A stretch of 64,000 nucleotides of DNA from Undaria pinnatifida (lineage: Eukaryota > Sar > Phaeophyceae > Laminariales > Alariaceae): NCBI GenBank assembly GCA_012845835.1, contig JABAKD010000023.1, positions 18,958,691 through 19,022,690 on the forward strand, read 5' to 3'. Positions 19,463-31,349 of this stretch are shown here, piece by piece. The notes below the pieces were generated by a model. The model saw only the letters and a list, made by a program, of their open reading frames with translations. It ran no database searches and was not told the origin of the DNA. Made by a program: the position numbers and the translations under genes. The first letter of the stretch is position 1. Every line of letters begins with the position of its first letter.

Positions 19463-19731
19463 TGTAAGGTTATAGGTGGGGACACAGAGTGCCCGCTGCA
19501 GGTCTGCCAATTGAGCAGGTTCTCGGAGAGTACTCACTTTCTTTTCCTTCGTAGAGACGTTGCTTTATTCGATTCCACCCGAGCCCCGGATAGCTTCTGA
19601 GATCGGAGGCACGTGCCTCCGATCTATTTACTAACTTTCTCGAATATAAAACGCCAACCTTATCGTACGAAACCCATCCAAATGATCTCAAATTCGGATA
19701 ATTACAGGCATTTCGAGGCCGTATGTTAACA
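19463..19731 (-). repeat. 5' LTR (269 bp)
   Basis: It matches the 3' LTR at 6,697-6,955. Relative to that copy it carries an extra GCATTTCGAG near 19,708. It should hold the promoter of the element. Its outer flank CTGT (19,732-19,735) duplicates 6,693-6,696. Confidence 0.88.
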
Positions 19732-19796
19732 CTGTCCTGTGACCACGGACTTTATTGTGCGAGTTAATGAGAAAACGACAGCAGCGACAACAACAA

Positions 19797-19827
<31 letters not shown>

Positions 19828-19930
19828 TCGTCGTGGGCGAAAGGCAGTGTTCCCCTTTTTCGTCAATATGTTGAGGGAGTGTACCCATTTTCTTCAGGTG
19901 CCCTGTAGCATCAACCGTCGCAAATAGGTA
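19732..19930. repeat. Right part of the LTR element's target repeat
   Basis: CCTGTGACCACGGACTT..TTGTGCGAGTTAATG continues the repeat interrupted at 6,696. It matches 53,209-53,260 read on the minus strand. A (CAA)n microsatellite follows at 19,787-19,827. GTGGGCGAAAGGCAGTGT near 19,833 recurs near 24,055. Confidence 0.75.
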
Positions 19931-19979
19931 TGACGGGTAGATTAATACCTTCTACGTCGATTAAATACCTGGTACGTAT

Positions 19980-20215
19980 ACGTAAAAAATATGCATCCTT
20001 TTTGTGGCATGCTGTTCTCCGGCGGCCGAGTTTTTTTTTCTCTCGCGTCCGGCTACGAGGCAAGCAAAGTGTCCGTTGGTACATGGCGATGTATGCCTGG
20101 ATCCCTGCCGCCTTGCGTGTCGCGTGCTCTGAGCATTCGAAATCGAGAGCTGGCTCATTTGTCAAGGGGTTGCGTTCCGCCGTTCTGAGCCGATTAGGAC
20201 CATGGAACCCCCCAC
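19980..20215. repeat. Dispersed repeat R3, copy 1
   Basis: GGCATGCTGTTCTCCG, a T-rich run, CGGCAAGC-like and GTCCGT(T/C)GGTACAT words align in order with 21,545-21,765 on the same strand at roughly 70-75 percent by eye. It has no coding potential that I recognise. Confidence 0.6.
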
Positions 20216-21545
20216 AATTTTAGTAAATAGCCAACTCAGCTCACATTTTCGGCCGCTCCGCTCTCCCGCCCGCTACTATACGTCATGAGTCCAGTTTTTA
20301 TTTGTCTCTGCTGTTTGCTGCGACGCAGCAGCAGCCCTCCTCTTCGACAGCCACGGACGGTACTGATGTGTGTATATGTGTGTGCGGCACTGTATGTATC
20401 AGCGGAGTGATTGCTGTCATAGGTCGTAGGCCCACCAAACGATCAAGAGCGGTTGTTTTTTTCTAAAGCAGCCGATGGGCCTCGCGGACACAAGATCAGT
20501 TGTTAGTACAGCAGGAAAGCAGTAACATAGTAGCAGCGATACGAGAGCCGTGCTCGAAGCTCCCGCCTTTGTGCCAGTCATGGTGTATGCGTGTGGTTGG
20601 TGCGCAACAGCGGGAGAACGGACGACGACAGCGTTATTATTTCCAATGCAACGAAATGAAACACAGCATCGGACTTTATATCACATTTTTTTTCCCTCGC
20701 TTTCTCTTGCTTAAACGCCCCACCTAATATCGAAATCCGCCAGGGTAATGAACATTTCCACGCCCTGGATATCGCCTCGTTATCTTTTTAGAGCCGTCCA
20801 TGCCGCTGCTGCAATTCCCACCCACCCCCGCCCCCAACGCCCCCTCCTTCCACCACCCGCACCATCGCCTAGACCTAGCACCACGCGTATAGCAAACCCC
20901 TACATATATGCGACCTAGAGCCCTCCCCCCCCGCCCCCCCCGCCACATTCCCCCCCCCTCCCCCGCAAGAAGGATTTATAGTTTCCACGCACAAATTGAC
21001 CTGCCCCACCCGTGCCGTCCCCCCCCCCCCCCCCTTCCCCCCTCCCGCCCCCCTTTTGATCAAAATCAGGCCCCCACGTCTTCAAAAACTCCGCCCTCCG
21101 CCCACCGTATTTTCGATGTCCAGGATTCACTCGATAAACTGATGCATTTCCTTTCACAGCTGTCAGATTTTGTCCCCTTCAGAAACGGGTTTTATAGTTT
21201 ACGCGCACAGACTGCCCAACATCACCCTGTTGACCCTGATAGCTTCACTGTAGTTGCAAGGGGAGTCGCTGACCTATATCCTTAATGAGGACACACAACC
21301 CGTAATACGCTCGATCGGAGTATCACACACAGCTTGCAAAGATGAGTTTCGACAAAATATTCGATCTCACAGCTGGAGTGTGTTTCAACTTTTTTAATAT
21401 ACGAAGCTACAGCAGCAGCGAAAAAAACATTAGCCCCACACCTATCGTTGGCACGCCTATGTGCCCCCTTTTGACTTGCGACGCCTCCGGTATATCAAAT
21501 CACCCCCATCCCGAAAGAGGACCTTGTATGTACAAGTTAAATATG
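20215..21545. other. Non-coding, C-rich stretch
   Basis: There is no gene. 20,810-21,060 is extremely C-rich on the plus strand, with several runs of eight or more C. A degenerate internal duplication (AGAA..G..TTTATAGTTT...ACGCACA) occurs near 20,970 and 21,180. Confidence 0.5.
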
Positions 21546-21765
21546 CACATTGTTTTTTCAGCATGCTGTTCTCCGCCAGCCGAGTTGTTTTTCTCGCGCT
21601 TTCGGCTGCGCGGCAAGCAAGGGGTCCGTCGGTACATTACGAAGCGCGTCTGCATTCTGGCCGAGCTCCGTGGTGTGTGCCTTAAGTATTCAAAGTCGCT
21701 GAGCAGGCTCTTTTGTAAATAATTGGCGCTTCGTCTCGCAGAGCCGAGTAGGTGCATGGAAAAGC
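21545..21765. repeat. Dispersed repeat R3, copy 2
   Basis: This is the partner of 19,980-20,215 in the same orientation. It is preceded by the CCCGAAAGAGGACCTTG version of the GGGGAACCTTG motif at 21,510-21,528. Confidence 0.6.
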
Positions 21766-22715
21766 GTGCACTTATGTTTCATCTTTGCTATAGCCCGCTC
21801 CGCCCTCTATTTCTTTTACCCGCTCCGCTCTCCCACCCTCTGTACATCAATACAATTATGTTTGCACTGCCGTCTTTTTTTCGGAACTACATACAATATC
21901 AGCACATATCTCGAGAATTATACGTATGCGTTGCACCTAGCCCTTTGACTTATGTTGTACACCTCGCACTGAACACAAAACACACCTTGCCTGTCAAAAG
22001 AGCCTCCCTTCGTCCATTTACCTAGGAGGTTGGTTCCTACAGCCGCGCAGAGATAGAACCCCAGGTGTTTGTTGTTTTTCTCGCTCTGCCGCCGCGCTAC
22101 TGCATCACACAAAGCCTTCCAGGCTCTGTACTTGTGCAAGTCACGGTATAACAGCAGCCGCGCGGCGAGCTCCCTTCTCTGTGACAGCTATTGACGTGTA
22201 TTTGTGTGCGCTTTTGTACCAGGTTCGTGTAAGTGGAATGTTAAGTGGAGTGTGTGCTGTCACAACGTCAGTATACAGCTGCAGCACAGCAGCAGCAGTT
22301 ACTGTTCCATACGCGCGTAAGGTGTTTAACAACCACAAAAAAGTGGCACCAAGAGACCAAAACTTGAGCGAGACGACCGACCATACGTTCCGGCTCAAAA
22401 CATCTTTATTTTAGACTACACTAGAACTCGTCACAAGATCGGCAACTGCTCACCATACCGTGCGGATCAAGTCTCCAAGCTTGGCGAAACAGTGCAAAGT
22501 CGTGTGTATTATCCTAAAAGTGTTACCGTGCGCTCTGTCGACCATGTTTTTTTCAACCGGAAAATTCCTATCTTTATTGTGTTCTGTTACTTTGCGGGGA
22601 AGGTATATGATTAGCGATGCCAATAGAAAAAGTAAAAAGTATGCGCACTAGCTGTGTTGTTTAGCCACCTCATAGAACTAACCGCACCCTATCACGGCCG
22701 ATACAGCTCAAGAAC
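21765..22715. other. Intergenic, no gene recognised
   Basis: There are only short frames. The part near 22,315-22,400 matches 2,045-2,140 in inverted orientation. Confidence 0.35.
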
Positions 22716-23665
22716 AGAACGACCTAGTATAGAGGGGTCAGATAAAATGGCCAATAACCGAGAGAGGTAGAAGCCGTAATCGCAAAAAAAACAGGAGAAC
22801 GGCTCTGAAATAGCAAACTAGATGAGCTCGTCGCTCGGTCGGGAAGGTCATTTGCCGAGTTGGGGGTGATCGGGCGCACTGAGATTTCCGCGCAGCGTGG
22901 TATCAAACGTTGCAGCGACTGAACAACGACACGACGCGAGCCCGTGTCGCGGCCGTTGCTCGATGCGCTGAGGGAGTCGAAGCTCGACCATCAGCCGAAA
23001 CAATCGCCGAGCAGCACAAACAATCATTGGAGAGATTCGAGCTGTTGAGGAAATGATGTGGCAGCCGAATTGGCGGACGGATTAAACCGAGGAAGCGCGC
23101 TGAAGCGGACACGCCCGAAGCCCAAGCGGCATTGGAACTCGAGGTGGAAGGGAGGAGATAGAGCTGGGTTTACTATCATAGTCTTGTACTGTCACCGAGC
23201 AAACTATCCAGGTGCTCCCGTGGCCAGTTGTGCCAAGCACCCTCCCCGAGAGGACCCATGAAAAAATTTCCATGCCCGCGTTCACGGAGAGGTGGAGGCA
23301 AGGCAACAGGCCGCCGATGCGGAACGCATATATGACCATAGCCAAGAGGTAGGCAACAGGGTGTCTGCGACATCGTCCATCCCTTGCTGCTGCTGCTGCT
23401 GCCTATCGTAAGCAGTTTCGTTCTTCCTTGTTCCTGTTAATAACCACATATAGTCGCCGTCTCATTTTGCCCATCATCAGTTAATCTACCGACTGATGGA
23501 ATAACTACGATGAGTTTTCATTTTGGGCTGCTGAAGTTTTGTTTTTCGGTGGCATCTGCTGTATTTCGACTTGGCTTTGATTGGTTCAAGTATTGAATTT
23601 CACTTGAACTCATAACGACCTAGGGTCACTTTTGTTGCTGGTACCGGCTGTAAAACACACCTTAT
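22715..23665 (+). repeat. Unclassified protein-coding repeat R1, copy B
   Basis: This is the plus-strand partner of 286-1,740. It begins with GATAAAATGGCCAATAACC and encodes, with stops and shifts, DELVAR, QRLNND, RARVAAVARCAEG, EQHKQSLERFELLRK and KRAEADTPEAQAALELEVEG. The helical, charged character suggests a coiled coil. A CTG run lies at 23,390-23,402, and the copy ends with TGGTACCGGCTGTAAAACACAC. No intact frame remains. Confidence 0.6.
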
Positions 23666-23669
23666 GCGC

Positions 23670-24850
23670 TCTGCTAATTGTGTATGTTTGTGGTTGGTGC
23701 ACACCAGGAGATTGGGCTACAATAATATTTCCACGTCCTATTCAACAATCAAACACACATCCTTGGACCGCATGCCAGGTATATGTAGCATACAGCAGCA
23801 GCAAAAGCAGTAGTCATAGTATACATATCATCGGAACGCCTGTGTTTCTCCCGATTTGCGACGCCCCCGGGATAGCGAGTCAACCCCATCCCGAAGGGGA
23901 ACCTTGCTATACGATGCGCCATAGAGATATGATACGGCTCTAGAATGGTGTTGAGAATGGTAAACACGTGAAGAGTAGCCTACCATGGAAGATACGCTTT
24001 GTGCTGGACCGTGCGATTGATGTTGACGACCACCTGTATCTCGAGTCCCTTTCTGTGGGCGAAAGGCAGTGTCCCGCTTTTTGTCATATTATCTTTCGCT
24101 ATACATAACTCGTGGTTTTCGAAAACTGATTTAACCTGCAGTTGCACACCTTGTACGAGAGGGACTTAAGAGGACCGCAAGCAAGAAGGTCTGCGTCATG
24201 GTATTAACTGTGTCGCCGTCGACTATCGCTGAGCTTGCTAGAAAGAGGTCAGTATCGATGGCTCGCGCATATCTTCATGTGCCCTTCCGGGCCTTTCCAT
24301 TGTATACAGAGTTTGGTGATGTGTATCAGTTAGAAAAACAACATATTCTTTTTTTTGGGCTGCCAATTCATTTACTGTAAACAATTTGGACAGCTTGATC
24401 TATGATACATGTTTTACACGTACTGGTATGATACAGCAGTCCTACGCGGCGGGGCCTGTGGTTATACTACTGGTAGATTAATACTGCTGCTGATGCTCCA
24501 GCGCAGAAAGGGTACTGCCGTAACAACCCTTCCCTTGCTGGTTCACTACGACGCACCAAGTATCTATGCCTAACTAATATGACGTGTGAACGCTCCCGTC
24601 CAAGCGGGACAATTCGCCCTACTCTCAAAACAGTGCACTTACAACTCTCCGCTCTACCGCTCGCCCCCGGCCCCTAGCGTCCGCACGCCCGTGCCATGCC
24701 CGCCCCACACATCAGCCCTCGGTGTCCCCAGCGACGCAACGGCCGGCGAGTCGCAACTCCGCGAGCTGGGGGCATGAAAAGCCTCTCCCGGGGACGGCTC
24801 GCTCTCTCCCCCGGAAGGTGGAGAATCGTAAGAAAGTGCAAATCCCACCC
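23670..24850. other. Intergenic with dispersed repeat motifs
   Basis: There is no gene. 23,868-23,915 carries GCGACGCCCCCGGGAT and CCCGAAGGGGAACCTTG, the same motif as near 6,600. GTGGGCGAAAGGCAGTGT at about 24,055 matches 19,833. Confidence 0.4.
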
Positions 24851-24854
24851 AGCT

Positions 24855-25425
24855 CCTGGCGTGCCACCGCTGTGATACGTGCTGCCGTACTGCTATGCTG
24901 CCGTGGTGGATTGGTCGGTACGTACTGCTCCACTGCTGTTGTACTGCTGTGGTGGTGGGTTGGTCGGTGGGCGGGTGTTGGGGGGTGGGTGCTTGGTGGG
25001 TGGCGGCTCGCTCGCGATCCACGAGATGGCGGGGTTCGTAAAACAACGAACCTCGCCCGCGTTTCTTACCGTGCTGCGCGTCCTCAAGACTCCGGAACCA
25101 ACCAAATACTCCTCGCTTACCGGTATACCGCCGTACATACTGCTGAAGTGGTTTGTCGGTGGGTGGTGGGTGCGTGGTGGGGGTGCACGTGGGTGGGTAG
25201 AACGTATGGTATAGTTCGTGGGTGTGTTTTCGTGCCTGTGGGAGATGGCCCTGATATATATATATTTCCGTACCACATTACATGCCATATAAAGCTCCAC
25301 ACAAAATTAACTGCTGTGCTACTGATTGGTTGGTGGGCGGGTGGCGTCGTCCGTGGGTGGGTACAACGTGTGGTATAATTCGTGGGTGTGTTTTCGTGCC
25401 TGTTGAAGATGGCCCTGTTATTTTG
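24855..25425 (+). repeat. GGTGGGT-rich repeat block, two modules
   Basis: TACTGCTGT-rich sequence leads into GGTGGGTTGGTCGGTGGG-type runs, then GTGGGTGTGTTTTCGTGCCTGT and GATGGCCCTG. The module occurs twice here (about 24,870-25,260 and 25,290-25,430) and again at 52,740-53,150. The G-tracts could form G-quadruplexes on the plus strand. Confidence 0.6.
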
Positions 25426-25429
25426 TTTT

Positions 25430-26720
25430 TTTAATGCAAATAGCAGCTGCAGCAATTTATTTTTCTCCGGTATCCCGGCCGGCGCTGGCATACTTCAGGA
25501 GTACCACTAGCTTTCCATCACGGAAGCAAATATGGTCTGAGTTCCGGCGCGGGTTAGGCATTTTTCGCGTACTTCGTGTCAGGGGCTTGGTCTGACTGCT
25601 TCTGACTGCTCTAATTGACATTGTATTTTTTTTTTGCAGTTGGTTGTGGTAGGATGTTTCGACTTAATAAACAAACGTAATTCGTCTCCCACCCTTCAGC
25701 GCTCTCGGCTCATGTCTTGCTGTCCGAATCCTTCTCGTCTATCCACAGCACCACAGTTCTCCGTACTATACACCACCTCCTTATTTGCGTTTTGTTCCGT
25801 ATTTCCAATCCCTCTATGCAGTGCACCAACACCTACCTTTACATATGCCTGTGCGCAAAACCACTCCCGGCAAAAGCCACAATTTTCAATGGCATCAGTT
25901 TCAAATACATGTAACACCTCAACCTCTTGGTACGGTCCATTACCTTCCCCTTCTCTTGGTCACGTCTTTTTTGCGCAACTATTATGGAGCGGCGGGCGAG
26001 GCCGCCGATAGGCGACATCGCCCGATCCTTGCATTACTAATTTCACGAATTGACCCGGGAATGATGTCGTTAGCTGTGCCTTGCGTTCTACCGCTACGAG
26101 TACACGCCCTATATCAGTCAATAGCAACAGCAGTACTCAGTACTGCCGTAAGACTAACGCTGTACGATAACCGCCAACGAGCACCGTTGTACGAATGCTG
26201 CTGTACGAGTAGTCGACTGCCGCACTTGTTCTTGACAGTGGTTTAACGATTGATACTGCCCTTATAACCACGGGGTAACGGGGTGTGGACTGTAGACTAT
26301 GATAGGAATATTCGCCCAGGTATTGCACAGGTGCTCCCAGTACTGAGCCCTCAAGGCTTGTACTTTAGGGGTGGGAGACGTTGGAGGTACTCACACCACT
26401 GGCAGCATTTGGGGAGATTCCGTTTTGCCTTCATGTTAAAATTCAGAAACTACGACTTCACGATAACAAGTACCGTTAGCCTATAGCGCTATCGCTAACT
26501 TCTGCACCGTTTATTCGTGCATGATGACCTAGGTCCCCTTATTCCTGCGCAGCATACGTTTCATATTTCGTTGAGACATCTTAAATGCAATTAATGGTCG
26601 CTCCGCCATTGGGGCGGAGCGGCCGGTTCTACTCCATACCAGGTAGTAAACTACCAGATACTACTTACTTATATTTAGACTTGATGCCTGGTACTTACTA
26701 GTCGCATGATATGCATACGC
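25430..26720. other. Intergenic, no gene recognised
   Basis: The frames at 25,634-26,011 and 25,785-26,246 show no recognisable domain and overlap in different phases. A small palindrome-like element (GCTCCGCC...GGCGGAGC) lies at about 26,600. Confidence 0.35.
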
Positions 26721-26729
26721 CAAAGCTCC

Positions 26730-27110
26730 CCAGTGCGCAGGTCTAATGCAAGCCGGCCAACCACCAAGCAGCCAGTGGAATTGAGGTTTCCACCCCGTGC
26801 GGCGCAGTATCGACCAGGGGGGGGGAGGTTCTCTCAAGGTTGTTGGAGCTCTGGATGTTACGAAGGAATCATTATTCGTACATTGGACCTTATCATTCTC
26901 CCTGGGTGCTCTGAAACCTCGACCTTGCCCCGAGAAGCAAGTCTCATCGCGCGCTAGCTCCATAAGCCCCAGTCAACCAATCAGCAACCAGCCGATTATA
27001 GGCGCAGGTCTCAGAGGGGAACGGTAGTGACCCGAGGGGTGGGTTCTCGAGACGTGGGGAGATTCCTTAGCCGGGGATGGTACCCTATCTGTCCCGAGTG
27101 CGGTGGAACC
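26730..27110 (-). repeat. ATTGG-satellite family, two diverged monomers
   Basis: Read on the minus strand, this shows the landmarks of the arrays at 49.6-50.9 and 59.9-63.9 kb: ATTGG followed by a GGGGCT(C/T)AT..AGC.AGCGCG-like stretch, GGTCGATACTGC.CCGCACGG and GTGGAAACC. It is an isolated, more diverged cluster. Confidence 0.6.
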
Positions 27111-27845
27111 TCGATGGTGTTATTTAGCACCCTTTTCTAGAATGAGCAAGCGCCCTCTGGGATGGATTGGCCAATCAATCAGCTGTTAATTTTATGAAGT
27201 ATGCTATGACTTCGAGATGGTGTCAGGGTTTTCGGCGACGCTCAGCACTTGACGGCCACTGCTTGGCGCGGCGCGAGAACCGGTGTTATGATGGTTGTAT
27301 CACTCACCCCCTCTATCCACACCACAAGATGGAGCCGAACCGCTGTGAATCGCACGACCATAAGGACAGAGAGACAGGCAGGCAGACAGACGTCGTGTGT
27401 TCTGCATCACATAATGGGGATATCGACATAACTCTTTGAGATCTATGAATGTTTGCTCGAGACTTCGAATGGCACAACCATGTCTTGGAGTACCCGAAAC
27501 CAACTAGTTTTGAAATATTATCTGTGTTGGGGCTAGTTGCAACAGCGAAAGGCCGATTTCGGCACAATTCTAAACCTCCGAACAGTGTCGGTGTTTAGCC
27601 ACGATCAATACCTACTATCGTGCGAACTTTTGGGATGCTTTGTTATGTTCCTGGAGAGATACTAATGAAACCGTTCGCGGGCTGTTCTGAAATATGCAAA
27701 TATAAGACGCGTTTACCTGTTTCCTTGTACGCAGCTAATAATAGGGATGAATAAAACTTGACGCCACATTTCTGCCATGATTTTGCACGTTTTTTTGGAC
27801 ATATCCATTTGCCCGTATCGTTTTTTTCAGGGCTTTTCACGGGTC

Positions 27846-28082
27846 ATGACCCGACCCGCGGGTTGGGTCAATGGGGTTTCAAAATCTCGCGGGTCGGGTC
27901 GGGTCGGGTCGGGTCATCACGTTTCAAAATCTCACAGGTCGGGTCGGGTCGGGTCGGGTCAAAAGGTTTTCAAAATCTCGCGGGTCGGGTCGGGTCGGGT
28001 CAAAAGGCTTCAAACTCTCGCGGGTCGGGTCGGGTCGGGTCAAGAGGTTTGCAAAATCTCGCGGGTCGGGTCGGGTCATGAC
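27846..28082 (+). repeat. GGGTC minisatellite, left subterminal
   Basis: Five blocks of (GGGTC)3-4 are separated by about 25-base spacers containing CAAAATCTCGCGGGTC. Each block begins with GCGGGTC or its variant. It mirrors the array at 29,308-29,551. Confidence 0.85.
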
Positions 28083-28424
28083 CCGCCAGATACGGGTCAC
28101 TTCGCGGGTCAAGCCATAATGACCCGTGAGTTGTTTTGGGCTGACCCGCGGGTCAAACTCGCGGATCTAGCCGGCGGGTCCGCCTTTTTCAAACTTACAG
28201 CTGAGAGCCACGTTGGTGCCGTGTAGGCGCCCCGCGGGTCGGGCCCGCGGGTCCGCCAATAAAATACAAACATTTCGGCTTCCTGCCTCCCTCATGCCGA
28301 TGCTCCGATCATATGTCATCACAGCGTGCAGAACAATCACCAGGCAGTACCCCTAGCTACTCGTAACAAGGCAAACAGCAGTGTGACGCGAATCCCGTAC
28401 CTACTGAAGCCGTAACAGCAGTGA

Positions 28425-28985
28425 TATTACGGTCATACCAGTACGAAATGTGACCAAACGTAAACAGGCAAGGAAGGGCAGTCGTCGTCAAAGCAGCAGC
28501 AGCAGCAGCACTGGCAGCAGCAAGCACCAGCAGCAGACCCCGGATTCTCGCGGATCGCAGCCTCTGCTGACAGACCCACCGCCCCAGTTGTGGGCTTGCT
28601 GCCGGAGGCGGCTCAGCTAGGCTGCTTGCCGGGGCTGGAGACTGCACAGATAGAAGATAGATACAGCAGTGTAGTAGTAGTAGCTAGCTCGAAAATTATT
28701 ATCATACCAGTACGAAATGTGACCAAACGTAAAAAAAGCAAGAAGAAGAGCAGCCGTTGTCGAAGCGGCAGCAAGCAGCAGCAGCAAGCAGCAGCAGCAG
28801 CAAGCAACAGCAGCAGCAGCAGCAGCACAGCAGCAGCAGCACCCTGGCAGCAGCAAGCACCAGCAGCAGACAACGCATTCTCGCGGATCGCAGCCCCTGC
28901 TGACAGATCCACCGCCCCAGTTGTGGGCTTGCTGCCGGAGGCTGGTTAGCTAGGCTGCTTGCCGGGGCCGGAGATTGCACTTGTA
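28425..28985. repeat. Tandem duplication with CAG microsatellites in the hAT-like core
   Basis: Two units (about 28,425-28,650 and 28,695-28,985) start with CATACCAGTACGAAATGTGACCAAACG-type sequence, pass through CAG runs and ATTCTCGCGGATCGCAGCC, and end with GGCTTGCTGCCGGAGGC. Landmarks are about 270-310 bases apart because the CAG tract is longer in the second unit. Confidence 0.8.
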
Positions 28986-29307
28986 AATTATAACTAGCTC
29001 GCCCGTCGGGTCGCTGGTCGGGTCGACCCGGTGGTCTAACGGTACGGGCATGTCCATGCATGTGGGTTGCGGTTTCTTTCCTATTCCTCGCGCGCACACC
29101 ACATGACATAATCATCAGCTGCAAACAATGCCGGTAAAAAACGCAGAGAACACGACATACTGGGAAAAGTACGAGGGACCAAGGACCAACCAACCGACCG
29201 AGGTATACATGCTTTGACCCGTGACTTTTTGACTTTGACCTGTGAGAAATATCACGGGTCAAGTTCACGTGACCCGCCAGACGACCCGAATCTCGCGGGT
29301 CACCCGG

Positions 29308-29551
29308 ATTGTCGCGGGTCGGGTCGGGTCGGGTCAGGACGATATCAAAATCTCGCGGGTCGGGTCGGGTCGGGTCAAGACATCTCGAAAATCTCGCGGG
29401 TCGGGTCGGGTCGGGTCAAGACATCTCGAAAATCTCGCGGGTCGGGTCGGGTCGGGTCAAGACGTCTCGAAAATCTCGCGGGTAGGGTCGGGTCAGCTGA
29501 CCCGACCCGACCCGACCCGACCCGACCCGACCCGCGAGATTTGACCCGACC
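29308..29551 (+). repeat. GGGTC minisatellite, right subterminal
   Basis: Four blocks of (GGGTC)3 with spacer CAAGACATCTCGAAAATCTCGC switch at about 29,495 into the reverse complement (GACCC)n. The array therefore folds back on itself just before the terminal repeat. Confidence 0.85.
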
Positions 29552-29573
29552 CGTGAAAAGCCCTGGTTTTTTT

Positions 29574-31340
29574 AATCGGATTACGACATTAATCCCCTCT
29601 GTTCATTGCAGTCAGTATCATACCAACTATGTGGTGCTTTAGGCGATGTTTCATGCCGCTTTCGCCGGTCTCCAAATTACGGCGGTCTGCTTATTCAGCC
29701 AGCAACGGGGTTTTCGCGAACTGTTTGCTAAACGGGGAACGCGACAGCCACGATGATCGAGCACGTCAAGAAATCTGTTACGAAATGCGACTACCGGGCG
29801 TCGGAACCACTCGCCACGACGCACCCAAAACACGTAGCAAAGACAGCGCTCAACGCATTCAAGAAGTTGGCCCTGGTCAATCAGCGAGTATCAAACTGGA
29901 GAACAAAAATGGCAGCAACGGAATAATTGAAGTAAAGACGTAAGGCTCGTTAGAGCAGCAGCGTTATCGATGGACCTCGGCCGTGGTCTGTGCTGAAGTT
30001 GTTGGAGATGTGGTGCGTTTGTTTTGTTGGAGTTGCAAACAATGTTCGCGGTCAAAGAGGTTTTCGAAATCACAAAGCTTCGAAACCGGATTGGGGTTGT
30101 GGGAGGATGCCAAACGCGGGCTGACATCGTTGAGCGTTGATCGTCTCGGAACTAAGCTGAACCAGCTCGTATGACCTCCCAAGACAGTTTGTCTTCGAAA
30201 AGCCGAAGGTCGAGTGTATAGTAGTCTCTTGGCTCGAATCCCCCTTCGCATCCAGGAGTTGTTGGCATGGTACGGGGGCCGATCATCTTACTCTTTTGTC
30301 TGTGCGGCTGGCTGTTAGTCCCTACGGTTTGCGATCAATAAATTTGGAAATAAAAAGCATGTCCTGTAGTTGCTGACGTGTGGATTTTTCTTCAGTTGGG
30401 GATCGCTTACAAAGTTGTAGCGTACACAAGCTTCCCCTTCGGGAAGTGGTTGGCTTGACATCCCGAGGGTTACGCAAGTCGAAAGGGGAAAAGACCTTTT
30501 CAAACTACAGAAAAAAATACGTAACCATAGAACCATCGCGCACGTAAACCAGGCAAGAAGCACCGACCTGCCCAAACGAGTTTGTAGTATAGTCTTCGTG
30601 TTGCAAGGGGGGTCGCCGCGGCAGACCGACCATTGCCTGCAGCCCCGTGCGTGCCCGATGCAGTATTATACGTAGGCCAATCAAGGCCGTGTACTATTTT
30701 TGTTATTGTTACTATTGTTATTGTTATTTTGGTGTTTGTTGTTGTGTTGTTGGTGCTGTTGTTGTTTAGTTCATTTTAATAAGTAACTCACCTCTATATC
30801 GAAGACGTGTTTGTAGCATGGCAAGCGCACCGTCCCCAGAACGCCAGTTTGCACTACTTGGTCTCCTTGGCGCATAGCACCTGATTGAAAGTTTTTGCCG
30901 TCTTTGTGAGTTCCCCCAGGTCGCTAGCAAGCGTAGTTTGTGTCGATTAGACCGCGAAAGAGTTCTTGTTTCATATATTCCGCCACCTGCTGTCTGGACC
31001 CGCCGGGATCTATGAAGCTGCAGGAAGTCAACTCGTGGTGTAAGGAGGACCACCTGCAGTCATTTTTTTACGTGACCGGGCAGTCGGCGTCGAGGGTGGA
31101 TCTTCACAGGAAGCACTTGGTCGTAAACGGAAGCGTTTTGAACGCCACCGTGCAACTGCCATTGTTGCACTCAAAGTTAGGATGGGCTGCCCCAACTTCG
31201 TTGCCAACGAGTCGACGGTCACGGTGCCGGTTGAGCACCTCGAGCACATGTTCGAATCTAACATGATCTGAAGAGCCAACGCAAGGAATGAAGGGTTCAC
31301 ATGTTAGCATAGCATGGTCGATTCTGATGTCAAGATCAAC
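29574..31340. other. Intergenic; unrecognised ORF and TTG microsatellite
   Basis: A 104-residue plus-strand frame at 29,629-29,943 follows a TTCATTGCAG acceptor-like sequence, but I recognise no domain and nothing confirms it as an exon. 30,430-30,480 carries the GGGGAACCTTG-type motif on the minus strand. (TTG)n-like sequence occupies 30,695-30,770. The 3' terminus of the Helitron (hairpin and CTRR end) should lie somewhere below 31,340, but I could not place it. Confidence 0.35.
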
Positions 31341-31349
31341 ATGCCATGA

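Larger units (their letters stand above)
6697..19731 (-). mobile_element. 13.0-kb Ty3/Gypsy-type (chromovirus-like) LTR retrotransposon
   Basis: Two direct repeats bound the element (6,697-6,955 and 19,463-19,731). Both begin TGTTAA and end CTTACA when read on the coding (minus) strand. CTGT immediately outside each end (6,693-6,696 and 19,732-19,735) is the target duplication. Order on the minus strand: 5' LTR, a leader of about 3 kb full of tandem arrays, gag with CCHC knuckle (about 16.2-13.9 kb), a 3.7-kb middle with a NADAR domain, integrase with DD35E and chromodomain (10.2-7.9 kb), 3' LTR. The LTRs differ by about 22 substitutions plus a 10-bp indel (my count by eye), so the insertion is old. 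I could not find reverse transcriptase or RNase H motifs between gag and integrase. All coding parts carry frameshifts. Confidence 0.88.
27828..29565. mobile_element. 1.74-kb non-autonomous hAT-like element rich in GGGTC repeats
   Basis: Perfect 18-bp terminal inverted repeats CAGGGCTTTTCACGGGTC (27,828-27,845 and 29,548-29,565) are flanked by a perfect 8-bp direct repeat GTTTTTTT (27,820-27,827 and 29,566-29,573). CAGGG-type ends and 8-bp duplications are the hAT signature. Both subterminal regions are (GGGTC)n minisatellites split by TTCAAAATCTCGC-type spacers. The core is an imperfect tandem duplication containing CAG repeats. There is no transposase, so it would need one in trans. Confidence 0.88.

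Noticed and set aside
29629-29943. Exon of a host gene just after the hAT-like element
   Set aside because: An acceptor-like TTGCAG precedes it, but no domain, donor site or partner exon could be identified.
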